A stretch of 64,000 bases of DNA, from NCBI GenBank assembly GCA_019722365.1, contig JADFUC010000278.1:496001-560000 (forward strand), read 5' to 3'. Of the stretch, positions 22,901 through 34,582 are shown piece by piece (position 1 is the stretch's first letter; each line of letters opens with the position of its first letter). The notes below the pieces were generated by a model, which did not search any database, was not told the DNA's origin, and was given only the letters and a program-made list of their open reading frames with translations. The translations under genes were made by a program, and so were the position numbers. Source of the DNA: Lithospermum erythrorhizon (lineage: Eukaryota; Streptophyta; Magnoliopsida; Boraginales; Boraginaceae).

Positions 22901-25900
22901 CATGGGAGCAATGAAGGTATGTGGATGGAATTGTAAAGTTGAGTCTCAAATGCTGTCTCACATCACTTTCTGATCCTAAGTTATGATGATATTTAATTAA
23001 CATGTATCAACACTGGACATATTAAACTTTCATACATCATCTTCTGATTTTCGATTACCTTACGATCCAACCTTTTGGCGCTCTTCACTCAAAAGGGGCG
23101 ATGAAACACATAAAAACGCTTATATTCTTTCTTTGAAGATTTGTAAGATTACCCAGTACTTCTTAAATTGTTAATTTTGCACTGGGATTTACTCTAAACA
23201 TGTTACAAGATGTAACTTCCACCTTTGGGTGCTAAGGAAGTCAATGTCATGCTTTCATTGATGCGTAAATTGACTTATTGACCAAAGTCGTGAAAGACCT
23301 AATAATTTATAGTTTACAGGATTGGAAATGTATTATATCTATGCTTTTAGCTGATAATTCTTCAGTTGAGTTTGGTGATTTGGATGCCACGAACCTGATA
23401 CGACTGCTCTCAGCATCTGTCAAAAAGGCAGTTGGAGAAAGGATTGTTCCTGTTACTGATAATAGAAAGCAATACCATACTAAAGCTCAGAGGGTAATTG
23501 AATCCCTGCTTGTTGCTTGTGCTTCTTCCACTTCTTACTAGACACCATTCTGGCATGTGTCTTCTTTGATCTGTTGTAAAATCTATTTGATTGGATTAAC
23601 ATAAATGCTATGTCTGTGTCCCACATGAAAACATCAACTTCATAGATGTCCATTGTATTTCAGTTCTAGTTCGACATTGTCATACAGTATTGTTATTTAA
23701 GGTTAAGTATTACATGTTGGTCTTTGAGGTCATAGATATGTACATGAATCGTTCTTGATTATTATTGTTATATTATCACTATTTTGCTGGTCTCTTGTCT
23801 TTGTTGGAAGATTACAGTATTGAGTGTTTCAACATGTTAGTTGAAGAAATCGAATTTTTGTTGAGAGTTGAAATCATTTGGGTATCCATACTTCCATTTC
23901 ACCACTTTGATATTGAAATTTATCTTAGCAAAATTACATATGGATTTTATCTACACGTATTATGAGTTGGATGAGATTTTCGAATATTTATCAGTTGGCA
24001 GTTAATCAAACGGAATTGGATATCCAAATGGTCACGTCCTTAGTTGAGAGCAGTTTTCATATTAAATGAGAGAATCACTTGAATAGTTCATAGGAGCCTG
24101 AGAATAATGTGACTCATCTAATCTTGGTTGTGTTGAACCCTAGCCACTTCACAAATTATAGTTGATTGTTTTTTAATAAAGACCGAATGATCTTTAACTA
24201 TAGCATCATATAAAAGTTCATTTCTATGCAAGGAATTGCAGATTGAGATTTTTTATCTGATGCCTATTTTGTGTTTTTATCACAGGATATGTTTGAGAAC
24301 AACAGGCGTGATATAACACTTGCAATGATGAAGACTTATCCTCAGCTTCTACTTAAATTTATGGCAGACAAAGCTAAAGTTTCTCCACTTGTTGAAATTA
24401 TTCTCCATATGAATCTTGAACTCTATTCTCTTAAGAGACAGGAGAAGGTAGGGTTTACAGAATCAATTTATTAATTGATGTCAAGTAAAGTAAATATAAA
24501 ATGCCTTTATTATTTTTGGCAGAGTTTTAAAACAGTACTACAGCGTATGAAAGAGGCATTTTTCAAGCATGGTGAGAAGGATGCTTTGAGATCTTGTGTG
24601 AGAGCATTTAACTTCTGTGCTTCTGAGAGTCGTGGAGAGTTAAAAGATTTTGCTGTAAATCTGTTGAAGGAGGTCGAGAATGATCTCATAGCCAAGCTGA
24701 AATTTGTTTTACAAGAAGTTGAGGTATGGGTCTGACGAATATTATATTACATTCACTTTGTTGAGGCCACAAGAAGCATACATCATGTGTTCTTTACATG
24801 CAGGATGATGATGATGAATATTCAATGCTTGTGAACTTGAAAAGGCTGTATGAACTTCACTTGTCAAGACAACTTCCTATAGGAAGTTTATATGAAGACT
24901 TCAGTCGAAATCTTCAACGATTCAGAAGCACAGATGATGAGGCATGTTAAGCTTTTTATCTGTAGTAAGAGTGTAAAAGTAATGTTGGTCTTTATACTTA
25001 CGTTTCTTTCTGATTATTTCAGGTTAGTAGCTTTTTGCTCTTAAACATGTATTTACATGTTTCCTGGTGCCTGCATACTATCATACAGAGTGACACTGTA
25101 TCCGAAGCTTCAGTATCTTCATTATTGTCCAAACGCGATACCTTGTTTGAGCAACTTGGGTATGTTATGAGCACTCTCCCTGACAGCAAGGATGATGGTA
25201 GATCTAGAAGTCTGCTTGCTTCTTGGGTTTGTGTAATTGTGTCAGTGCACTGGAACATAGTTGTTAAAAAATCACTTTAGTACCTGCTTGCTTGGTCATT
25301 CTGATATCTTCTAGCCTAATATAGTTGATATGTTACAGGTTTGTGTAATTCTTACAGAACTGTGGGTTTTGTTTAAGAATACTGATTTTGCCTCAACAAA
25401 GCTGAAAAGTCTGGGATATTGCCCTGATGTGTCTACTCTACAAAAGTTCTGGGGGGTTTGTGAGAAACAGCTTCAAATTTCAGGTGGCACGAGTGTTTGT
25501 TTCTTCTGTTTTACTTATTTTGGAGTATATAGATAGTTTTTTTAACCTTCTTAAAGCTTGAAAGATGTCCCATTGCACAGTCCCACATGCATGGTAGTAC
25601 TGCTCACTTTCTTATCTCATTCTCATTTGTTGGGAACGGATTCCACATTTTATGTTAATATTTTTTTCCATCACCACTCAAATGGACTCTCCTCTTGGGA
25701 TATTCATTCTTTATGTTGGGCTTGTCTGGTGGTTGCCTTTGTCTGCTTTGGTGACTAAAAAACTGTCTTGTTGGAGACACTTGAGGTGACAGCGGATATT
25801 AGCTGAGAGAAGTTGATGTATCGACAAACCTTCCATAAGCAAAGAACCATAGATAAGGCCGTGCTTTTTTTCCCTTTCTTAACTGAGTTTATTGTTTCTG

Positions 25901-27669
25901 TTTAAATTCGATTAATTGACCTTTTGGATAAAGTCTGTAGTTCCAGTCTGTTTTGTATGTGTAGCCTATTCAATCATACTGATAAATACTGTGGTGCTCA
26001 GAGGGCAAATCATTTACCATCCTAGTGCAATCAAGTTGTAATATTTTTTGCTGTACCTCATTTACCATCCCAGTGCAATCAAGTTGTAATATTTTTTGCT
26101 GTACTTCATTTACAGATGAAACAGAGGATGAAGATGTCGTCAGAGAGTATATTGAGGAAACTAATCGTGATGCAGTCGTGATTGCTGCGGCCAAATTGGT
26201 TACCACTGATACTGTTCCCAAGGTGGGTTATAATTTGTTCTCTCTTTAAACATCTAATAGCTGTTTTAAAGAAAAAAGGAGATATTTCTGGCATTTTTCT
26301 ACAAGCTTTGCAAAGAGTGAGACTCTAATGCCATTATGTTGTTCACATACTTGGCTTTGGCTCTTGTTTTGATATTTAAATTGGTCACAAATTTCAAGCA
26401 AGTTAATTTCCTAATTATTTTTGTTTCTGCCAAGTGTTACATTTTAGAATAGGAATTAGTAATCACTGCAGCAACAATAATTACACTTGCATTGTTTGGC
26501 CTACCCGGCGGTGTTGCTAGTGGTTCAAATCTTGAACATGGTCGGGGAAGGTATTATCTACGCTTTCAGCAATGCTCCAAAGCATCTTTCTTTCTTGGAT
26601 GGTGCCATTCTCCCCTTTGTGTCCAAGCTTCCTACACATGACATAGTGGAAATGTGAGCATCCTGTTTGTTTGTTTTTTGTGTAATGAAGTAGCATTGAT
26701 TTAGAAAGTTCTCATGATTATCGATTTCCTTTTGAATTCTGAAAGATGTTGAGAAAAGATCCGAGAATCTAGACATGGATGCAGATCCTAGTAGGTGGCG
26801 TCCCTATTTCACATTTGTGGAGATGCTCCGTGAGAAATATGCAAAATTAGACCATACCCCAGGTAAATACTTGTCTTCCAGTTACCTGAGTAGATCTTCC
26901 TTTAATTTCATGATTTTCTAAATTTGGATTTTATCATCTGCATGTTTTGAGTTTTCTAGCATACTCAGATAGTTGTTTACCGGGACTTGAACTGTTTGTT
27001 TGTAATTATCCGAGTGTTTGGATGAGTGTATTGGGCAGCTTATATGGTCCTATGTGCAGAATTATCTTGGATGACGAGCTTTTTTGCTCATGCAAGCTTC
27101 CAAAAAGCTCTTAAAAAGCTCACTCAAACACCCTCTATGTTTTTCAGATAAATTAGGCAAGCAAACTCTTGGCCATATTAATTTTGCTCCTTAAAAAAAT
27201 TCCTCTCATTTCGTTTTACTCATTGGATAAGGCATTTAACTAATTATTGTCTATTACACTTTACCTGGGTGATAATGGGATTTATCATCAGCCAGCATGG
27301 CACCATTATCCAAGTTATATGCTGACCTTGGAAATTTTATCTTTCGGTTTGGCAGTTGAGAAAGGACAAAATGGGAGACGTCGTGGTCAACCACGTAAGC
27401 AGCAGAATTTACCGGGGAAAAGGTTATTTGATGAGAAAAGCTCGACTGAGGAAGAAGATGATTCAATCAGTGGCTCCGATCATGATGCTGATGGTGATGC
27501 TGAAGAAGAAGAAGAAGAAGAAGATAAAGAAGAAGACACTCCTCTGATTCATGCAATGCGATCTTCCAAACTGCGGGCCATGAGGATTTCCAGGGATGGA
27601 AATAGTGGCCAGACAAACATAGGTGATTCTAGTCGAGCTACAGAGGATATGGCTGTTTCCAGGACATGA
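19956..27669 (+). CDS. SCC3: SCC3 (SA/STAG) cohesin subunit, C-terminal part eroded
   Basis: Exons 1-17 give 865 codons in frame: 19956-20003, 20132-20351, 20686-20798, 20886-20978, 21096-21256, 21344-21580, 21714-21858, 21959-22137, 22571-22710, 22789-22916, 23320-23493, 24286-24447, 24523-24723, 24804-24941, 25023-25226, 25339-25483, 26116-26222. Family blocks include VVKRWVELYEKD, ASLMGLQLVTSF, RYRDIDPDIRMSCI, LKYLGWTLND and FMADKAKVSPLVEIILHMNL. SCC3 is the HEAT-repeat subunit that binds the SCC1 kleisin and loads cohesin on chromatin in mitosis and meiosis. Two junctions are odd: intron 7 lacks an AG for the expected acceptor, and intron 14 needs a GC donor. After exon 17 the conserved region is decayed: remnants at 26248-26319 and 26526-26653 are not joinable in frame. 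Later exons 26746-26862 and 27356-27669 (RRRGQPRKQ, acidic tail) remain clean. Either a truncated gene, an exon-17-skipping gene, or a young pseudogene. Confidence 0.85.
26011..26115 (+). repeat. 48-bp tandem duplication at the exon 17 splice acceptor of SCC3
   Basis: The unit CATTTACCATCC...GCTGTACCT occurs at 26011-26058 and 26059-26106 with two or three differences, followed by a third partial start, CATTTACAG, which is the exon 17 acceptor. The duplicated block includes the polypyrimidine-rich ATATTTTTTGCTGTAC stretch. Confidence 0.93.
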
Positions 27670-28382
27670 GGTACTGTACTTGCAATGGCCCATAAGTAGT
27701 GATCCTAACACAAAATAGTGAAGCTAACAAAGGAAATAGCCATGAGTAAGTTAAACTAATTAAGAATTACCTTTGAAATCATCCACAAATATTTCTTTTT
27801 TAGTTTGATTTATAAGCTCTAGATTTCTGAAGGTTGGTAGCAATCGTATCAAGTTTTATTCTGAAGGTTAATCCTCTCCATTCATGGGATTGCTATTTCA
27901 ACTTGTTGATCTCTTGGCTTACAAAATCTTCTTTAAACTTACCAAGATGGCCTACTTTGCTGGCCATTGGATATATGTTATGGTTATGAATGCTAATGTG
28001 TATTCTTTTCACATGGCTTACTTTACTCGTACTTTCTATTGTTCTGCAGGCGGTCCTATCTTGTTGTGTATCCTAGCTGTGGTGAAATGGTCATCCAGTA
28101 GTAATTACAAGTCTGCTAAGGAACTGACATATGTGAATGGAAAGTATACGAGCTGATGTATTTATTAGTTTCCCTTTTTCCTCTCTGTTGTGCATTTGTA
28201 AACTGGACTACTTAGAGCTCCTGTTGATTATACAAAAATGTGTAAATCTTAGATAGTACAGTAGCATTTGTTAAGAACATTGTATGCTAAATTTCATCTC
28301 AGCTCTCTTTTCTGAAGCTGCAAATACTTTCATCAGCATTTTATCCAATCATTCCGACCATTAAATACATGATTATCGATAG
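27670..28382. other. SCC3 3' flank
   Basis: Follows the SCC3 stop codon and should hold its 3' UTR. The ORF at 27884-28156 has no recognisable homology and is probably chance. The region lies between convergent SCC3 and the ankyrin pseudogene. Confidence 0.5.
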
Positions 28383-29274
28383 CTAATACTTTTCTCGAAT
28401 TAAAAGGGTTTTCAACGGATGAAGCATGATTTCTGAAGCAGTTCCAGTCCCTTGGAGACTCTTCACATTAGCTTTACTACCTCCATTACTAATCAAGTAT
28501 AGTGAAACCTGAGAATGACCAGCCTCAGTTGCAAGTATAGTGAAACCTGAGAATGACCAGCATATATATCCTAAGAACAAAATTTCCAACATTTCTACAC
28601 ATTCTATGGCAGCAGCATCATGAAAAAATCGATCTTTTTTGTTCATTACAAAACCCGACTCAATCAGCATCTGGACAACATTAACATTTCCAAATTCCAC
28701 AGCAACAGACATTGCAGATTGCCCCTCCGAATCACGGCTATTTACATCTCCTCCAGCCTCAATCAAAGATGAAACGAAGAAAGGATTCTCCATCTTGGCA
28801 GCTTGCTTTAGCAAAGAATTCAGCTGGGATTGACTACAACAATAAATAGCCTTTGGTAGTAAAAAGGCAATTTCAAGAGACTTGGGGGAAAGAAGATATT
28901 CCACAACATGATGACCTACAAAAAATATTAAGATACGTGGACATGGTTTTGAGAACAAACGGCGGAGATCATCTTGCTGGGCTTTTCCAGTAGGAAGCAT
29001 AGATGATCTTACCATGATAGTATCCATACGTGTAGTTTGAAGGGATTTATCAGAACAAGTTTGAGAAAATGAAAGAATGTATGATGAGGTTGAGAGAGGG
29101 GGGATTATGGATAATGGTTGTGAGAATGAAAAGAGTGAAGGATTTGTTTGTTGTAAGTGAAACAGCAACAGACATGGTATGCATCAAATTGGTTAGTTTG
29201 AAGGTTGCTGAACATTTTTGGTATTTGATGAAGTGCATGTTAAGTTCTTGAACATCAGCTTTCAACCTGTCCAT
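28383..29274 (-). pseudogene. MSP/ankyrin-repeat protein pseudogene, intronless
   Basis: Reading starts at 29274 (MDRLKADVQELNMHF, then CSATFKLTNLMHTM, the beginning of an MSP/VAP-like domain). It shifts frame near 29150-29165 and continues in another frame with SLFSFSQPLSIIPPLSTSS, FLLPKAIYCCSQSQLNSLL and ankyrin repeats such as EAGGDVNSRDSEGQSAMSVA and VVQMLIESGFVMN. After LEILFLGY the normal run of several ankyrin repeats is missing; it jumps to EAGHSQVSLYLISNGG. A 38-bp tandem duplication (28494-28561) marks this junction and shifts the frame. No introns are seen. The functional relatives are plant MSP-plus-ankyrin proteins of unknown biochemical role. The frameshift, large internal loss and lack of introns fit a retrocopy or decayed duplicate. 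Family assignment is from remembered similarity. Confidence 0.75.
28494..28561. repeat. 38-bp tandem duplication in the ankyrin pseudogene
   Basis: CAAGTATAGTGAAACCTGAG followed by AATGACCAGC occurs at 28494 and again at 28532, period 38. The length is not a multiple of three, so the copies are read in different frames. Confidence 0.95.
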
Positions 29275-31089
29275 ATTTGATTGTTATCCACTCAGAACAA
29301 TCATTAGGAAGATCCTTTATTCAAGTTTGGCAGTAACAAGTATTCCTAATGACTTTAAAGAATCATCCGTCTAGACAGATAAAAAAAGTCACATAATATA
29401 CAATCTTATCTCTATAACAAGATGGAGATTATTTTTAAATTGATCTAAATATGGATGCAAATACTATTTACTAATTCGCAATAAATAAGAAATGTAGGTA
29501 ATGTAATGAATCAATTTTATATATTCCATTATATTAAAATATAAGAGAATGTAAATTTTTTCACTCTATATAGCTAGGACATGGAAATATTCTGTGAATT
29601 CTCATTAAGTATTTTTTTTGTTGCATTATATATTTATAAATAAATTGATTCAGCAATTAGCTGGAAGGTCCCTCTACCTGACATAGTCCATTGTGATTAA
29701 GAAGTACGGAGTAATTAATTAGGGAGTGTTTAGGAATCGTAAAATTGGCTAAAGGGATGAGTCATAATTATTACGGAAAACCCACGAAGAAATAATTAAT
29801 TTATTAATTTGTCATTCAACACGGACTTTGTGCTAATACCTGGTGTCAATACTGAACTTATTTCGTGGCTTATTACTACAGAAATAGCTTCCTAATTTGG
29901 AAATGGTACTCCGGTCTCTATATACGAGAGAATAATCAATACATGCAATTTATTAGAAAAAACTAAAAACTGTCTTTAATTGTGGCTTCGAGGATAAATC
30001 CATATTACAATATAATTAATTATGTATGCATGATATTGTTGATCATGGAATTGGCATTGTAACACGGGTGATTAAGAAAAGATTATGCTTGTTGTGTTAG
30101 CTAAAACAGGCTGGATTATCCAAAAAGGCTTAACAAGTAAAGCCAGCTATGACTACTACTTGAACATCGGATCCCAAGGAACACTCTTCATTCCCAGTTG
30201 CTTGTTTGACACTTTGGTTTTTCATGGACAAGCCAATCTTTGATCCTCAAGCAATAACGACAAAGCCTTACCAATGAATAGAGCATTGATTATCATTGTT
30301 GGGAGGATGGTCAGTATCATCTACCTCCTTCTATATCCCCTTCGAGATTTATGGTTACAACTTACAAGATGTATATTGTCTTTAGTAAATATTATGAATA
30401 GTTATTATAATATAATTCAATTTATAGTTGTATCATTTATTTAAATAGTATGCACGAAAGTAGGGACATAATAAGGAAGATGGTGCTCCAATGTTTATTC
30501 AATATCTTTTTTCATTTGATATAGTTACTTATTTTTATTCTATCTTCGATTCTGAATAGTTAAAAATACTTTATTCATTAATTACCTCATAAATATTTTA
30601 TAAAAAATATGATGATGAAAAACTTTTGAAGACAAACGATACTTGATATTTTCTCAAAATACAATCTAAAAGTATATTAAGGGTAGTTAAGTTTATTAGG
30701 AATATAATTACTTTATATAATTATGTTGCTTGTAATTAGACATATTTATTTAAAATGGTATAGGGAGCAAGAAAGAACTTTAGCCACGTGGTAGGATAGA
30801 ACCAAACTCGTCACAAACAGCCAATGCTATTTCCTAGTTGTTGACCTAACTCACAAAATGACAAACCCGCAGTGGGTTCTACACTTCCATCATTTAAAGC
30901 TCTTTTAGAATATTTAATTAGGGTATTTGGTTTGAGTATAGAAATTGAAACTTTAAAATGAAGATAAATACAAAATCAATATAAATGGGCTTATTGATAT
31001 TTGGAATATATATGTTCTTTCGCGAAGTTTACTAGTGAACTTTTGGCTTAAATTAATTTCATGATTTAAAATGACTGGTTAATTTCTTA

Positions 31090-31490
31090 AAGCTTTTAAA
31101 ATCGGTCCGTTTGTCTCTGGACTATCTGGGCCCCAGGTCATTTAGGGATTCCATTCGTTTTTGTGGTAAATTGTCAATCCCACTTTTGATGAAGGGTAAA
31201 ATCGAATTATACATATATTAAACTTCTTGGGTCAATTTTGAATACAAAACAATTTGTGTCAATTTAATATTTATACAATGTGTTTTGTCCTTCATTAAAC
31301 TATAATTGAGGGGGCAATATGATAGTTGTATTTAGTTGAGTGAGCAATCACGACCTATTATAGTTAGTCACAGGGCAATATGGCGGGAAATTTAAGTAAT
31401 TGACGTACTGATCGATTGCGGTAGTCGGGGAGCAACACGACTTGATTACAAAATTAAGGGAGGCAAGCCCGACGGTTCAACCTGGTTTAG
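31090..31490. repeat. Short DNA-element relic (AATCGGTCCGTTTG family)
   Basis: The left arm is AAATCGGTCCGTTTGTCTC and the right end, reverse complemented, is GAACCGTCGGGCTTGCCTCC, partially matching the left. The interior AATGAAGGGTAAAAT-type words are shared with 13170-13440. About 400 bp, no ORF. Ends are imprecise. Confidence 0.45.
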
Positions 31491-32884
31491 GGTGGGAAGA
31501 AATTAAGCCTTAACTTTTCCACCTATTTTCATGCCATAAAAACAGGTCCTAATATATTATTTTGTCCTTTTGTTTTTAGTATTCTTTTAAAATTTGGTTC
31601 ATTTTAATATTCTTTTAAATTTTTATGAATTTCAATTTTCTTTTAATTCTTTGTGCATTTCAATCTTAATAATACTCCGTTTCTTCAAGATTAACAAAAA
31701 TATCCTACAATAAATGGTCATTGGTCAATACATATTTTATAGTAGATACAAGCATTTTAAATCATTGCATTGGTGAATTTAATACTTGTGTATCTTGCAT
31801 AAAAACTACTAAATATAAAAAAAGAGAAAGATACATACTTGATCGGATATAGGAAATAATCTTATGAATTTGGACATATTTTATCAGGAAGAAATAAAAG
31901 TAGCTAGACTACCATCTTCAAGATTAGCTTTGTTAATAATGATTTAACAACAATGTAATACTATATTGAAATTGAAGAAAAAATCTGAGATTCGGCATTA
32001 ACATAAAACTGATTTGATATTTTATATGTTTTTTCTTGATTTGGTGTTTATCTAAGGGATAATAATAAAAAAAAAAAAATATTTATTCGAGGGATATGCA
32101 ATGTTACGAGAATGCACCATTCAAATACGTTAACGTGTCGCAATTGCAATTGCTTATTTCGGCAAGTTCCTTCACCATAAGAAGACATAAATTAATTTGT
32201 CTATTTAGTGAGAGGTTTTGGTTATATACTTATATGTCTCATAGTTTTTAGAAAGAAACATGCATAGAGAGTCCATATGCTTGAAGTAAAATACAAAGTT
32301 GTGCCATTCTTGATGATCAAACTTCTTTTACTTTTTCAAATTGTCATGACAATAAAAGAAGGATGTGCATTTAAAGTAATATAGAATGAATTAGTCCCCT
32401 AAAAATAAAAGTGACAATTAAAAACTGGAAGGTAATTTTGTTAAATATACATGGTCATTTTTGTGATGTGAAGATTTTGGTAGAAAACAATCCGAATGAA
32501 TTTTGTATGTCAAGAAGGATTTGCATGTTCTTAGGCCTTAGCTAGTTAGCTTGCTCTCTCTAGTTCTTAGTCATTTAATGTCTTTTTTATAGCATGATTT
32601 TGGTTATATTGATACCTTTTTTGCTCATGTTTAAAATTCAATTAAAAGAGGCCATTCAATTTTTATCATTTATTTGAATAATTCATAATTTACACATATC
32701 TTAAATGAATTTCATACAGTATATTTCAATCTTTACATCTGTAAGTATAATAAGTATGACAAATGGAGTAAAGTGATAAGTGAAAAAGTAGTCCATCTAA
32801 GTGAGTAAGTGACCAATTGACACGTTTAATTCTTTGAATATGGTATCCAAATAAAATTTGATTAAATTCTTCCTCCCCTTAATT

Positions 32885-33915
32885 AAGACGATTTGGTCAG
32901 TTTGTCTCCTAAATTTTTGAAATCGGTCATTTGCCTCAAACTATCGAATGATCATTTGGGATTCCATCCACTTTCAGTATTTAAGCGGCAGTTTTAAGTT
33001 TTATGAAGGATAATATAAATGATTGTACATATTGACTTTTAGGCCAATGTTTAAATACAAAAACTACTTGAATCTATTTTAAATAATATACAAAGGCTAT
33101 AATAATAAAATACCTCTCACTTAACTTTTGACAAACCCACTTGCCCACCTTCCATTTTGAACCACCGCGCCACATGAGACCATAAATCACCACTATAAAG
33201 TTTCAATTTTTATGTTTACGATTTTTAAGCCAAATAATTACTTGCCCCCAAATCCCAAACATAATCCTTTATCTTCCTCGAAATTGGCTGTTTTCTCAAT
33301 TTTGCATATTGTTAAAACATTGTTTTCTTTGAAATTCTCAATTTTCCATGAATGTCAAAATTGTTAATTTTGGAATCGATAAAATTTACGGTTGAATTCA
33401 TAAGATTGGTACGGAATTGAATTATTAGAATTGATTAAATTTCTGGAAAAATCAGAAATTTTAAATTTATGAAAAAACCAGAAATCAAGCACATTCACCT
33501 CAAATATTGATTAAATTGTTGATGTATAAGCTCATATATTGATAAATTTTTATGCTGTGTTTTGTTAACTAAAAAAAAATGGTTAATAGAAATGGGTTAT
33601 GTTGGGTTTAACTTGAGTCTGAGGTTAATGGTGATTAGGTGAATATGTGAGTGTTCAATTTGATTCGTACTTGTTTTTATAACATTTGTAAAATATTTGA
33701 TTTAGGCCCAATTAGTTTTTTTATTTAAAATTGTCCCACTTTAAAGTTTAGTATACGTATAATTCCAATTTGTCCTTCACAAAACTTAAAATATGTCAAT
33801 TTTAATTTTGAAAGTGGACGGAATTCCTCAAAATAATCCGTTCGAATAATTTAGAGGGCAAATTGATCGATTTCAAAAATTCAAGCGATAAACTCACCAA
33901 ATCGTCTTAGTTTAG
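32885..33915. mobile_element. Non-autonomous TIR DNA transposon (about 1.03 kb)
   Basis: The left end, TAAGACGATTTGGTCAGTTT, and the right end, whose reverse complement is TAAGACGATTTGGTGAGTTT, begin inverted repeats of about 190 bp: both arms continue TTTTTGAAATCGGTCATTTGC-like, GGAATTCCGTCCACTTT-like and GTGAAGGACAAATT-like words. The interior (about 33075-33720) is AT-rich without a transposase ORF. The long TIRs resemble Mutator-like elements. No clear 9-bp duplication was found in the flanks. Confidence 0.7.
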
Positions 33916-34274
33916 GACACGAACAATTTTACCCAATAAAATTAATCCATTTGATTAAATTAGATTGGTGGTAGCAATAATCATTGGTGGTAGGATCAAT
34001 ATACACACAGCCAAATAGTGTTTTTTTTAGTAATGGAAATGACTATTTACAGACATAATTTTGTAACTACTACACTTACAAATAGAGGGCAAAATAGTCA
34101 TTTCCTCTAAAGCTAAGTACTGTTTTTGGTGTCCCATTAATATAACAGTTCAGTATGTTTTTGTATACACATAATAATATTATTATTACAGTATTAATAT
34201 TATCTGTCCCCACTCAACACTGTATTTCGGCCGCCACCTTTGTCGCTTCTCTCGTCTCTTTGCCTTCCACCCCA

Positions 34275-34278
<4 letters not shown>

Positions 34279-34317
<39 letters not shown>
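34279..34317 (+). repeat. (CT)n tract in the GID1 leader/promoter
   Basis: About 19 CT dinucleotides within a wider pyrimidine-rich stretch (34225-34350), about 270 bp before the GID1 ATG. CT-rich tracts near transcription starts are common in plant leaders; whether this one is transcribed is not shown. Confidence 0.9.
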
Positions 34318-34323
<6 letters not shown>

Positions 34324-34582
34324 CCTACCCCCTTCAACCCTCTCTTCAATTTCACAATTATATCAAAGTCTCTCATGTTCTTGATCTTTACTTTTAGTAC
34401 ACAAAATATCTCATAAAAAGTAAAAATAAAATTAAAATATCTACAAATTGTGAGTCAACGAGGTTAAAGATTGGATCTTTTGTATTATTGGAAGGGAAGA
34501 AGTCAACGCTTGATCTTGTTTAATATCAAAAAAAATTCTTATTTGATATAGTCAAGCTTGCTTTGGTTCTTGAATTGCATCC

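Larger units (their letters stand above)
29275..34582. other. Intergenic, repeat-rich; GID1 upstream region
   Basis: No gene recognised over 5.3 kb. A less AT-rich stretch at 30020-30360 has stops in all frames and was not identified. A G-box core CACGTG lies at 30784-30789, too far from GID1 to interpret. TIR-type repeats are annotated separately at 31090-31490 and 32885-33915. The last 430 bp should hold the GID1 promoter and leader. Confidence 0.5.

Noticed and set aside
26558..26776. A 72-codon minus-strand ORF
   Set aside because: It is antisense to recognisable SCC3 exon relics.
34155..34397. An 80-codon ORF before GID1
   Set aside because: It is mainly the translated CT repeat of the GID1 leader region.
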